64,000 bases of DNA, taken from the NCBI GenBank assembly GCA_016716135.1, contig JADJWX010000007.1, positions 1 through 64,000 of the forward strand, read 5' to 3'. Below are positions 9,279 through 17,315 of this stretch, piece by piece. Each line of letters starts with the position of its first letter. The stretch's first letter is position 1. The DNA is from Lewinellaceae bacterium. Lineage in GTDB: Bacteria; Bacteroidota; Bacteroidia; Chitinophagales; Saprospiraceae. The translations under genes were made by a program, and so were the position numbers. Below the pieces are notes generated by a model. It saw only the letters and a program-made list of their open reading frames with translations. It was not told the origin of the DNA and did no database searches.

Positions 9279-10070
9279 TTACGGTTTACGGGCGCGCAGG
9301 GAATACACCATCGGGATTTTGTCTTCCAGGCCCTGAATGCGGTAATTCCCGTCGGGCCCCTGAACTGTTTTGTCAAAACAATCGTAGGGCGAATAGGGGT
9401 ATTCGTTTAAAAACTCCAGTTGAAGTCCCTGGCGCAACAGGGCATTGATCACTTCGCTGAGGCTGTGATTCCAGCCGTATTCTTTGTAGTTGAGGTCGGC
9501 GTACCGGTCGGCATAGGTACCCGTTTGTTCGGTTTCAATGACGCCGGCATTGTGGTAGGCGTATTTGATGAATTCCATTTTTTCGTCGAGCATCCATACT
9601 ACGGGATGGAATTCTGCCATATAAAAAACGCCGCCATTTTTGAGAAAATGGGCAATCACAGCGGCCCAGGGTTCCAGGTCGGGCAACCACCCCACAACGC
9701 CGTAGGAAGTAAAAACAATGTCGAACTGCCCTTCCAGGTGTTGTGGCAGGTCGTACACATTGCAACAAACAAAGCGGGCATCCAGGCCGGTTTCCCGGGC
9801 CAACTGGCGGGCATAGTCGATAGCATTTTCCGAAAGGTCGCAGCCGGTCACCTGTGCGCCCTGCCTGGCCCAGGAGAGGGTATCCTGCCCGAAATGGCAT
9901 TGGAGATGCAGGAGCGATTTGCCGCGTACATCACCCAATTCGCGTAGTTCAATTTCGCCCAGGCTTGTCTTGCCTTGTTTCCAGGCCGCCACATTGTAGA
10001 ATTCGGAGTTTTTGTGGACTTCGGTGCGGAGGTTCCAGGCGTGGCGGTTGGCGTCGATAAAATTTTGCAT
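9279..10070 (-). CDS. Class I SAM-dependent methyltransferase
   Basis: A 263-residue methyltransferase with a Rossmann-type SAM-binding core: motif I LLHLQCHFGQDTLSWARQGA (about residues 55-74), an acidic strand-2 residue in VTGCDLSENAIDYA, and VFTSYGVVGWLPDLEPW in the motif IV region. The substrate cannot be deduced; proteins of this type in Bacteroidota are annotated only as class I methyltransferases. It is the first gene of a probable two-gene operon with the sirtuin. Confidence 0.88.
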   Translation of the reverse strand: MQNFIDANRHAWNLRTEVHKNSEFYNVAAWKQGKTSLGEIELRELGDVRGKSLLHLQCHFGQDTLSWARQGAQVTGCDLSENAIDYARQLARETGLDARFVCCNVYDLPQHLEGQFDIVFTSYGVVGWLPDLEPWAAVIAHFLKNGGVFYMAEFHPVVWMLDEKMEFIKYAYHNAGVIETEQTGTYADRYADLNYKEYGWNHSLSEVINALLRQGLQLEFLNEYPYSPYDCFDKTVQGPDGNYRIQGLEDKIPMVYSLRARKP

Positions 10071-10168
10071 AAGAGGCTAGTCCGGTTAAATAGATATTGA
10101 AAGCAATGCCTAAATCAGCAACAATAAATTTTCCAAAAAAATTGCCATAGGTTCCGATTGAGCTAGTA

Positions 10169-10395
10169 GTGAGGCGGTGACTGCGAGTCTAATGTCGTCA
10201 ACTTAAAGTATTTGGGTGGGTGAACACTTTTGACTTTTCAAATTAGACTTTTCAAATTTGACTTAAAAGGAACTTCCCGAACTGATATTGCTCTTGAAGA
10301 AGTCAAAAGTTCAATTTGAAAAGTCAAATTTGAAAAGTGTCTACCTCCTCTGATTTCTTAAATTGACGACATTAGACTGCGAGTCACCGCCTCAC
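10169..10395. mobile_element. 187-bp foldback element, copy 1, in the centre of a palindrome
   Basis: Core element 10189-10375, bounded by inverted repeats CTAATGTCGTCAACTTAA and (reading in from the right) CTAATGTCGTCAATTTAA. It is flanked by a perfect 9-bp direct repeat ACTGCGAGT (10180-10188 and 10376-10384). Outside this lie arms 10169-10182 and 10382-10395 (GTGAGGCGGTGACT and its exact complement), so the empty site would be a perfect hairpin with loop GCG. The interior is a long imperfect inverted repeat (10222-10264 against 10300-10341). No open reading frame of note is present, so it is non-autonomous. It fills most of the 356-bp gap between the methyltransferase and fucosidase genes; nothing else was seen there. 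Confidence 0.9.
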
Positions 10396-10426
10396 TTGTC
10401 TCCGCCGGCAACTTCTGCCAGAATAT

Positions 10427-12586
10427 TCAATGCGCCAGGGCCTGTGCCGGAATGGGCTGCCGCGCGCCGCCCACCGGGGCAAACGACACCTTGAGCCCGG
10501 AGGCGCCGCCGCTGTTGAAATAGAGCAATTGCATCTGGTGCCAGCCCTGTTGAAGGTTGGCATAGCCGGAAGCCTCCACCATGCCGTGGTCGCCGCCGTT
10601 GTCGACCACCAGCTGGCCGTCGATCAGGAGTTGGCTGCCGTCATCCGATTCCAGAAAAAACTGATGGCCATAGGTTTGCGGAATATAGATGTAGCCTTTC
10701 CAGATCATGCCGCAGCGGTCGGTTTTGCAAATTGGGTCCAGGTCAAAATTGGAAACGACGGCATTTTTAAGGACCGAGGCATACTGGAGTGTCCGCATAT
10801 CGTACTGATCGGTTTGCACCACACTCATATTCAGGCCGGCTTGTGGTTGCCGGAACATCGACAAGTTGGGCATAAGCGGATATTGGCGAACCACCGCCGT
10901 GTCGACTTTACTTGCCAGTACGCCGTCTTTAAACGCCCGGGCGCGGATCGTACGGGCGTCATTGAACATGGCAGGTTGAACGTATGCGAGGGATTTGTCC
11001 GTCGGTTCTGAACCATCCAGGGTATACCGGATCGTGGCGCCGGGTGTGGAGCATGCCATGGAAATGATTGGACGCATGGTTTGGGGCTCGTAGTTGATCT
11101 GAATTTCCGGTTTGGCTACAAAAGCGCCGTAATTGGCAATTTTCAAGGCAAAAGCATGGGGAGATTTAAACGTGTTCACATCGAATCCGGGCAGGTAAAC
11201 AATCGTGTTGCGCCCGACCACGTCCGTACGCAGGCGCTGCTTGGTGGTCAAAAAACTCACATCGGCATTGCGGGGCAACTGGATATCCTTCAGGACAATC
11301 CGGTTGTCGGCGGGGTATTTTGGAAAAATGGCGTAGAGTGTGTTCATTTTGGGGTTGTAGGTGTAAAAAACCTCCTTGACCGCGTAGCCGGGGTCGGGCT
11401 CCAGGGTTTGTTTTACGAGCAGGTCGATCCCGGATTCCCGGGCAGTCGTGCGGTCAATTTTATAATCCTGTTTCCCATCGCCCCACTGGTACGGCACCCG
11501 CCAACGCCGGGTGTTGTAAATTGCTTCGCCATTTATTTCCAGCCATTTACCCATCTCCAGCAGGCGTTCCTGCATGATTGGCGGAATTTTCCCATGTCCG
11601 TCGGGGCCGATATCGAGCAGCAGGTTGCCGCCCCGGGCGACCTTGTCGATCAGGTGTACGACCAGCGCCTGCGTGGAGCTGTAGTCCTGCGCATCTTCCG
11701 CGCGGTTGTACCCGTAGGAGGCGCCCATACCGCGGCTTTCCTCCCAGGCGTGATTTTCAAAATCCACATTGGGCTCGTATTCCGGCGTATAGACACCGCC
11801 ATGATTGAACCGCACGCCACTCCCCCACCGGTCATTTACAACAACCTGTTCGCGCACGGGACTTTGGTTGTAGAGCCAGGCCAGGAACTGTTGCGAACGC
11901 CAGATTTCGGGTGTTTCCTCCCAATCGCCGTCGGCCCAGAGCACCCAGGGTTGGTAGGTCGTCACCAGGTCGTGCAGTTGGGGCAGTGTATGTTCGTAAG
12001 CGAACCGGTTGTGGTCAAATTTCCACAGGGGGTTGTACCATTCGTAGAGGGAGTAGTACAAGCCCGGCTTGACCGTCGTTTTCCGCAGCGCGGCGAATAG
12101 TTCGCCAACCAGGTCGCGGCGCGGGCCGGTTGAGAGGGCATTCCAGGGGAAGCGCCAGGTTTGATCCGCCGTGGCGCTGGGCCACAGGCAAAATCCGTCG
12201 TGGTGTTTGGCAGTGAGCACTACGTATTTGGCGCCGGCTTTTTCAAACAAGCCGGCCCAGGCATCGGGTTCAAACAATTCGGCATGAAAATCATTGGCCA
12301 AATCGTAATAACTGCGGTTGCCGTAGTTTTTCAAATGAAAATCGCGCACAAGGCCGTTGTGGGCATTTGATTCCATCGACTGCTGGTACCATTCGGCATA
12401 ATTCCCTTTGGCGGTAAAAGCCGGAACAGAATACACCCCCCAGTGAATAAAGATGCCAAATTTGGCGTCGAGCCACCACTCCGGTGTAGGCCGTGTGTCG
12501 AGCGAGGCCCATTCCGGTTGGTAGTTTTGCGCAACGGAGCGCATGCACAAGGCAACGAAGATCAGGCAGATGAACAGTCGTTTCAT
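10427..12586 (-). CDS. Secreted alpha-L-fucosidase (GH29) with chitobiase-type and PA14 domains
   Basis: A 719-residue protein with a cleavable signal peptide (MKRLFICLIFVALCMRSVAQ). The GH29 catalytic domain follows: FGIFIHWGVYSVPA (about 43-56), AKHHDGFCLWPS (126-137), and Asp219 in VLWADGDW at the position of the family nucleophile. After a short beta domain comes a chitobiase/hexosaminidase C-terminal-type module (STPGATIRYTLDGSEPT). Residues ~585-719 look like a PA14 carbohydrate-binding domain (WKGYIYIP, FFLESDDGSQLLIDG, VDNGG). The expected job is release of fucose from glycans outside the cytoplasm. No transporter or other glycan genes lie next to it, so it is not part of an obvious polysaccharide-utilisation locus. 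Confidence 0.93.
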   Translation of the reverse strand: MKRLFICLIFVALCMRSVAQNYQPEWASLDTRPTPEWWLDAKFGIFIHWGVYSVPAFTAKGNYAEWYQQSMESNAHNGLVRDFHLKNYGNRSYYDLANDFHAELFEPDAWAGLFEKAGAKYVVLTAKHHDGFCLWPSATADQTWRFPWNALSTGPRRDLVGELFAALRKTTVKPGLYYSLYEWYNPLWKFDHNRFAYEHTLPQLHDLVTTYQPWVLWADGDWEETPEIWRSQQFLAWLYNQSPVREQVVVNDRWGSGVRFNHGGVYTPEYEPNVDFENHAWEESRGMGASYGYNRAEDAQDYSSTQALVVHLIDKVARGGNLLLDIGPDGHGKIPPIMQERLLEMGKWLEINGEAIYNTRRWRVPYQWGDGKQDYKIDRTTARESGIDLLVKQTLEPDPGYAVKEVFYTYNPKMNTLYAIFPKYPADNRIVLKDIQLPRNADVSFLTTKQRLRTDVVGRNTIVYLPGFDVNTFKSPHAFALKIANYGAFVAKPEIQINYEPQTMRPIISMACSTPGATIRYTLDGSEPTDKSLAYVQPAMFNDARTIRARAFKDGVLASKVDTAVVRQYPLMPNLSMFRQPQAGLNMSVVQTDQYDMRTLQYASVLKNAVVSNFDLDPICKTDRCGMIWKGYIYIPQTYGHQFFLESDDGSQLLIDGQLVVDNGGDHGMVEASGYANLQQGWHQMQLLYFNSGGASGLKVSFAPVGGARQPIPAQALAH

Positions 12587-12817
12587 GGTTTGTATTTTTG
12601 TTTGCTATTTGGCAAATGTAATGCGTGATTGACAGGCCCGGTAAAAAAATTGCCTCCAACTGTTTGGGCTCCTCTGTGGTTTGATTTAAATTTGTTGTAT
12701 CAGTACATTAATACAATTATCCCTGTCATCTCTTTTTTTTACTAAAATAAACACTGTTTTTAATAATTCGGGATGGTTGATCGCATGAACTGATGGAACA
12801 AAAAACAACACCGACAC

Positions 12818-12849
12818 GGGGCGTTTCTCTAAAGAGAGCGCCCTTTTTT
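12818..12849 (+). terminator. Hairpin with T-run upstream of the rluE-like gene
   Basis: GGGCG (12819-12823) pairs with CGCCC (12839-12843) and TCTCT with AGAGA inside it, with a small bulge; six T residues follow. It lies between two divergent genes, just before TACTTTTA (12849-12856), a weak -7 box for the downstream gene. It could terminate leftover transcription or act in the leader; this cannot be decided from sequence. Confidence 0.4.
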
Positions 12850-12875
12850 ACTTTTACGGCCAAGAGTTTCAAAAA

Positions 12876-13457
12876 ATGCGCTATTTCCTGATTTACAAGC
12901 CCTACGGGATGCTTTCGCAATTTACCCGGGAAGTGGACGGACAACAAACCCTGGCTGACCTGGATTTTGTTTTTCCACCGGACGTGTACCCCGTCGGGCG
13001 CCTGGATTCCGATAGCGAAGGTTTGTTATTGCTGACAAACGACAAGCGGGTAAATCAGCGCCTGCTTCAACCAAAGGAGGCGCACGAACGCCGGTATTGG
13101 GTGCAAGTGGAAGGTACACCAAGTGCGGAGGCACTGGCCCGGCTGGCTGCCGGTGTTACAATCCGGTTGAACGGCAAGGCCTATCAAACACGCCCGGCAG
13201 TGGCGGCGTTGCTTCCCGCACTGCCGGAATTGCCCGAGCGTGTCCCACCCGTACGTTTTCGCAAAACAGTACCCGACTGCTGGCTGGAATTGTGCCTTAC
13301 GGAAGGGAAAAACCGGCAGGTCCGGCGGATGTGCGCGGCCGTTGGGTTTCCGGTTTTGCGGCTGGTGCGGGTACAAATAGGTACCATCAAACTGGGACAG
13401 CTCCAACCGGGAGATGTTTTGGAAATTGCTCAAAAAGCCGTTTACGGATTATTTTGA
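12876..13457 (+). CDS. rRNA pseudouridine synthase, RluE/RsuA family
   Basis: A 193-residue pseudouridine synthase lacking an N-terminal S4 domain, as in RluE. It starts directly with the fold (MRYFLIYKPYGMLSQF) and has the catalytic motif GRLDSDSEGLLLLT with Asp44. The second conserved motif, LTEGKNRQVRRMCAAVGFPVLRLVRVQIG, is typical of the family that modifies a single uridine in 23S rRNA; the exact target is inferred only. The 3' end overlaps the 3' end of the convergent gene at 13449 by 9 bp. Confidence 0.9.
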   Translation: MRYFLIYKPYGMLSQFTREVDGQQTLADLDFVFPPDVYPVGRLDSDSEGLLLLTNDKRVNQRLLQPKEAHERRYWVQVEGTPSAEALARLAAGVTIRLNGKAYQTRPAVAALLPALPELPERVPPVRFRKTVPDCWLELCLTEGKNRQVRRMCAAVGFPVLRLVRVQIGTIKLGQLQPGDVLEIAQKAVYGLF

Positions 13458-14963
13458 TTGCTGCATGGCTTCAGGTTTGACAGCCCCTGCCGGCGCGGCG
13501 CTCAGCAGTTCTTTTAATTTTTGGATCAACCAGATCCGTTCGGAAAGCATGGGATTATCGACGACCTCCTGGTACATCGCTTCCAATTGGTCCCAATTTT
13601 TGGACGGTTGCCGGCACCAGTTGTTCAGATGCAACATGGTATTGACGAAATTCCGCTGGACAAGTATTTTTTCCGAAGCAACATTCCGCTCCCGGGTCAA
13701 GGCTACACGAAAGGCCATGAGTTTGCTTTCAATCAGATCAAAATCTTTATCCGTCGCCTCAAAAAGCAATTTGATTTCCAGCATTTTATGCACATACTTG
13801 TAACTCGTATCATGGAAATTCAGGTGCAAAATGAGTTGATAAGCTTCCTGGAAGCGCCCGGTATGAAAATAGATAAATGCCTGGCAAAAAGCCTCGTACA
13901 AGGTTGATGGCTGTGGCCCTTTTATTTTATTCTTGAAAGTGTCAAGCAGGGTTTGAACCAGTTCAAACTCTTTTCCTAAAATCCCGGTTTTGATCAGGCT
14001 GAGTAGTTCAATGTGTTGAATGGTGCCTTCTTTATTCAAACGGTCGGGGTGAATTCGGCGGCGCAACAGATCAAACAGTATTTCCCGGTATGTTTTTTCC
14101 CGAAACCTGCGCACACAGAAATTATAGGCCAACGACTCGAACCGCTTCAGGTAATACAGCGACAGGTTGGCTTCCTCATCAGCCAACATTGCACGGAATT
14201 CGGCAAATTCAGCCTCTGCTTCCGGGCCATTGGTGTGCAGAAAAACCAACACTTTCCGGCTGAGTTGAATCAAGGGATGCCTGTACACCGGTTTATCCGA
14301 CCAGGCGTCAACTTCCCGGAGCAACATTTCGGCTTCGTTTTCTGTGAGGATGGGGCTCAGTGCATTTTGGTTAAAAATTGTCGTGAGCATTTCCACCCGT
14401 TTGGTCAGGTAAAACTGATCCAGCGCATTGAGTGCTTCCTTAAGGTTAAAGTCCCCCTTTTGTTCCGTTTTCATCCCCAAAAAGTCGGACTTAATATCTT
14501 CAGCCTGCCAGCGCTGCATGTAGTCGACGGGGTCCGGGGAATTATTTGCGGCGATTTCGCGTTCCAATCGTTGCAGGTATTTGTTGCAAAGGTCATAATC
14601 GCCTTTTTCCCGGAAAAAACGCAGGAGTTGTGTTTGGTTATGGATAGGGCGATCGAGGTCATTCCCCATTTGCGCAACAATAAACTTGCGCACATATTTT
14701 AAGGCACTGGTCGCGAGATTGTTCAGTGTCTGCGGCACGTAATCGCGTTGCGAAAAAATACCCGCGTAAAGCACCTTTTTTTTTAATCCGGACGCACCGT
14801 CGGGGCCTAAGGCCAGTGCATCCATAATTTGATTGACCAGCAACCATTCTTTGGTCGCGTCTTTACCATCTGTGCAATAGGGGGATTGCATGAAGAGCTT
14901 CAGGCGGTGTTTTTCCTGTTTGGAAAATACGCGCAGTGTTGCCACCAATTCAGAATTAACCAT
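13449..14963 (-). CDS. Hypothetical all-alpha protein, 504 aa
   Basis: Not recognised as a characterised family. The sequence is strongly helical and Leu/Glu/Lys/Arg-rich with no signal peptide or membrane segment, so it is probably cytoplasmic. Repeated amphipathic helices suggest a TPR-like or HEAT-like solenoid. It starts FSKQEKHRLKLFMQSPYC and ends with an Ala/Pro-rich tail. I recall similar helical proteins only from Saprospiraceae-like genomes, but cannot verify that here. It is divergently oriented to the small gene at 15058 across a 94-bp spacer and overlaps the rluE-like gene by 9 bp at the 3' end. Confidence 0.8.
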   Translation of the reverse strand: MVNSELVATLRVFSKQEKHRLKLFMQSPYCTDGKDATKEWLLVNQIMDALALGPDGASGLKKKVLYAGIFSQRDYVPQTLNNLATSALKYVRKFIVAQMGNDLDRPIHNQTQLLRFFREKGDYDLCNKYLQRLEREIAANNSPDPVDYMQRWQAEDIKSDFLGMKTEQKGDFNLKEALNALDQFYLTKRVEMLTTIFNQNALSPILTENEAEMLLREVDAWSDKPVYRHPLIQLSRKVLVFLHTNGPEAEAEFAEFRAMLADEEANLSLYYLKRFESLAYNFCVRRFREKTYREILFDLLRRRIHPDRLNKEGTIQHIELLSLIKTGILGKEFELVQTLLDTFKNKIKGPQPSTLYEAFCQAFIYFHTGRFQEAYQLILHLNFHDTSYKYVHKMLEIKLLFEATDKDFDLIESKLMAFRVALTRERNVASEKILVQRNFVNTMLHLNNWCRQPSKNWDQLEAMYQEVVDNPMLSERIWLIQKLKELLSAAPAGAVKPEAMQQSK

Positions 14964-15057
14964 GCCTTATTATTTGCTTCAAGGTAAAAATCGAAAAAAA
15001 TGTAATAGGCGGATTGGGGGCGGTAGTACCAATTTTAAGCGTTAAAGTTATAGCAAT

Positions 15058-15468
15058 ATGCCCGAAAGTATCATAGTTCTCGATATCGTAAACGATCGCA
15101 ATACCCCGGCAGAAACCGCACAACAGTGCGCCGGGTTGTCAACCTCCTATTTCAACCAGTCCGTTGACGCCAATGTGGCCTGTCTGCTTGGCTGGGCGCC
15201 CGGTGACTCCGAGCTTACCGGGCCGATCAAAGTTGGCGTAAGTGGCAAGGAATTCATTTTAAAATATGACGACACTGCACAAAAAGTCCTGCTTACCGGT
15301 ATTTGTACCAGCGCATATGAGCCGTATTTCAGCATTCATGACAAAACCCTGGTGTATGATGATGGCGACACCCAATTTAATGCAGACTTTGTTTTGGTCG
15401 ACGGTACAGAAATAGAGATCAGTATTGTGGCAACTGCCGACACGGCGATTACGGCCTACGAAGAATAA
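15058..15468 (+). CDS. Hypothetical protein, 136 aa
   Basis: Not recognised. An acidic small protein (136 residues) with no signal peptide or membrane segment, three Cys residues (one in AQQCAGLS, one in VACLLGW, one in TGICTS) and predicted beta-rich C-terminal half. Its upstream region (about 14982-15007, GGTAAAAATCGAAAAAAATG...) closely resembles the sequence upstream of the two small-RNA-like units that follow, suggesting a shared promoter type or a common origin. Coding is supported by the lack of any overlapping alternative and by its length, not by homology. Confidence 0.6.
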   Translation: MPESIIVLDIVNDRNTPAETAQQCAGLSTSYFNQSVDANVACLLGWAPGDSELTGPIKVGVSGKEFILKYDDTAQKVLLTGICTSAYEPYFSIHDKTLVYDDGDTQFNADFVLVDGTEIEISIVATADTAITAYEE

Positions 15469-15565
15469 GCGGTGCACAAAAACAGGCCTGCCCCGGTCCC
15501 TTCCAGGTAAAAACGGAAAATAATGTAATTGCACGCGGGCCGGCACGGGCCGATCTTTGAACTGT

Positions 15566-15745
15566 CAAACAACTGCTCTAAGATTTGATTTGCTGGTTAC
15601 CTCGAAGCCTGTTCGCCAAAAAACGCCACTCCAAACCAGTTTGATACACCCTGTTTAAGCCACTCCAGGAAATCCGGATAAACCCTACCGGTGGATTGCC
15701 GTTCGGCAATTCACCGGAAAAACTGAAAAGCGGCTGATATACTTT
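15566..15745 (+). ncRNA. Candidate small RNA, unit A of a tandem pair
   Basis: The unit (15506-15745 with its promoter region) is repeated at 15802-16045. A -7-like box GATCTTTG (15552-15559) and an upstream TTG 20 bases away precede it. The most conserved internal stretch is CCTGTTCGCCAAAAAACGCC and following bases up to CCAGT. Near the 3' end CCGGTGGATTGCC / GGCAATTCACCGG forms a hairpin with loop GTTC; its one non-Watson-Crick position is a G-U pair. There is no start codon with a plausible frame on this strand. Exact ends are estimated from the boxes and the repeat boundary. Confidence 0.5.
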
Positions 15746-15864
15746 CAATTTCATTTTCTTCAAAATTGATCTGCCCCTTTCCGGAATGGGTAAAAGCCAA
15801 CAAAGTAAAAAGTGAAAAAACTGTAATTGCAAGCACTAGGGCAGTGCCCGTACCTTTGAACCAT

Positions 15865-16045
15865 CAAAACAGAAGACGAAGAATCGTGCCTTGATCTGCT
15901 CAAAACCTGTTCGCCAAAAAACGCCACTCCAAACCAGTATGATAGGCCCTGTTTAAACTGCTCCAGAAAATCCCGATAAACCCTGCCGGTGAATTGCCTT
16001 TTGGCAACTCACCGGAAAAACTGAAAAGCGGCTGATAAACTTTTT
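15865..16045 (+). ncRNA. Candidate small RNA, unit B of a tandem pair
   Basis: Second copy of the unit above, preceded by a perfect -7 box TACCTTTG (15851-15858) and the same A-rich upstream motif (15802-15829). The 3' hairpin is kept (CCGGTGAATTGCC / GGCAACTCACCGG, loop TTTT) although bases in both arms differ from copy A. The only frame on this strand would encode a few residues. It is followed by a perfect 10-bp palindrome (TTACTCCGGC-GTAAT-GCCGGAGTAA, 16044-16068) that may terminate it. The rest of the gap to 16187 contains only a further imperfect hairpin. Confidence 0.5.
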
Positions 16046-16187
16046 ACTCCGGCGTAATGCCGGAGTAAGCCGGCAGGCTTAAAAATCTGCCGATGCCAAA
16101 CCCAGCCCTGACACATCACTACGGAAAACGAATATGAGAGCCGGCGAAGCTTGTCTTCGACCGGCTGTTGTATTTGGCGCTGGCGTT

Positions 16188-16661
16188 TTAACCAGGCAAC
16201 TTTCCAAAACGCTCTTCCAGCACCCTTGCCCGGTATTGAAAAATCTGTTCAATCTGCCGGCGTACAAACAAACGGTGCGCAATCCGGCCGAGCAAACCCA
16301 GCGGTAGTTTGTAATGCAGCAGGTCGGTCATTTCCACGCCGTGAGGAACAGCTCTGAAGTGATGCTCATGATGCCAAATGGCATAAGGTCCCACACGCTG
16401 TTCATCCACGAAAAAGGCTTTTTCCCGAACATGCGTAATTTCAGTCATCCAGAACAACGGAATGCCTAAAACCGGCTTAACGGTGTAACAAATAATTTGC
16501 CCGGGATAGGTCGTTTCCAGTCCTTCAGGATCCGACTTGATTTCAAAACCAAGATGTGGTGGTGTGATCGCACGCAGGTTTTGCGGTGAGGAGAAGAATT
16601 CCCAGGCCTGATCGAGCGATATCGGTAATTGCAGGGTGTATTTCAGCGAGTAGACGGCCAT
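16188..16661 (-). CDS. SRPBCC-family ligand-binding protein
   Basis: A 157-residue START/Bet v1-like (SRPBCC) protein. It opens with the typical strand-helix LQLPISLDQAWEFFSSPQNLRAITPPHLGF, continues through a beta sheet (GQIICYTVKPVLGIPLFWMTEITHV, QRVGPYAIWHHEHHFRAV) and ends in a long C-terminal helix (RIAHRLFVRRQIEQIFQYRARVLEERFG). These proteins bind hydrophobic ligands; no ligand can be named. It follows the CBS gene by 94 bp, and that spacer holds a terminator with a competing upstream segment. Confidence 0.85.
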   Translation of the reverse strand: MAVYSLKYTLQLPISLDQAWEFFSSPQNLRAITPPHLGFEIKSDPEGLETTYPGQIICYTVKPVLGIPLFWMTEITHVREKAFFVDEQRVGPYAIWHHEHHFRAVPHGVEMTDLLHYKLPLGLLGRIAHRLFVRRQIEQIFQYRARVLEERFGKLPG

Positions 16662-16693
16662 TTTGTTTTGGGCATCAAAACAGCGGCTATGGG

Positions 16694-16739
16694 AAAAAAG
16701 TTGCCGGTATCCGGCAACAGCGCATGCAGGATACCGGCA
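16694..16739 (-). terminator. Terminator with competing (antiterminator-like) segment between CBS and SRPBCC genes
   Basis: Read on the minus strand, GTTGCCGG-ATA-CCGGCAAC (16718 to 16700) is a perfect 8-bp stem followed by six U residues (16699-16694), a strong terminator for the CBS gene. Eleven bases just upstream (TGCCGGTATCC, 16739-16729) are perfectly complementary to GGATACCGGCA inside the terminator (16712-16702), so the transcript can form two mutually exclusive hairpins. Confidence 0.6.
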
Positions 16740-16755
16740 GGGGGTGCCCTAAGGT

Positions 16756-17181
16756 TTACATATTTTCCGGAATAAACTTATCCAACTTATCCGGGTACTC
16801 TTTTTTATATTCATAATTCAGAATATCGTAGGTAGTCACAATACCTACCAATTCATGTTTGTCATTCACGATTGGGACAGCGTGAAACAAGTGCTCCATC
16901 AAAACCTCGGCTGCGGCGCCGATGTGTTGGTCCGGTTCAAGAGTAGCCAGATGCGTAGTCATCACTTCGCTCACCCGCATATCCTGATACGCCACGGCAG
17001 AGAGGCCAAGTTTGAAAATATCCCAGGAAGTGACCAGCCCTACCAGCTTTTTATCCTCCACAATGGGTAGGTGGTGAATACGTTTGGTCATAAAAATTTC
17101 CCGCGCATCCCCGAGTGTATTATTGGGCTTTAAGGTGACTACGTTCGCAGTCATGATCGTGTGTAATGCTTCGTTCATCAT
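16756..17181 (-). CDS. CBS-domain-pair protein
   Basis: A 141-residue protein made of two CBS domains: IMTANVVTLKPNNTLGDAREIF...HHLPIVEDKKLVGLVTSWDIFK (about 8-62) and VMTTHLATLEPDQHIGAAAEVL...AVPIVNDKHELVGIVTTYDIL (about 72-128). CBS pairs bind adenine nucleotides and act as energy or ligand sensors; as a stand-alone protein its partner is unknown. Met1 or Met2 may be the start. Probably co-transcribed in part with the SRPBCC gene, subject to the hairpins between them. Confidence 0.9.
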   Translation of the reverse strand: MMNEALHTIMTANVVTLKPNNTLGDAREIFMTKRIHHLPIVEDKKLVGLVTSWDIFKLGLSAVAYQDMRVSEVMTTHLATLEPDQHIGAAAEVLMEHLFHAVPIVNDKHELVGIVTTYDILNYEYKKEYPDKLDKFIPENM

Positions 17182-17315
17182 AGGCTATGTACAAATTTTA
17201 AAGGCCAAACGTGAAATAGTATCTCAAATAATTAATGTTGCTCGAATGTAGCAGGCTTCTTGTGATTCTCCAAAAAATTTGCCAGCCACTTGGTTAAATT
17301 AACGGTATTGACGGC

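Noticed and set aside
15578..15832. Minus-strand frame of 84 residues in small-RNA unit A, with a similar frame in unit B
   Set aside because: Between the two copies amino-acid-changing differences outnumber silent ones about two to one, and the plus-strand hairpin is better conserved than the protein.
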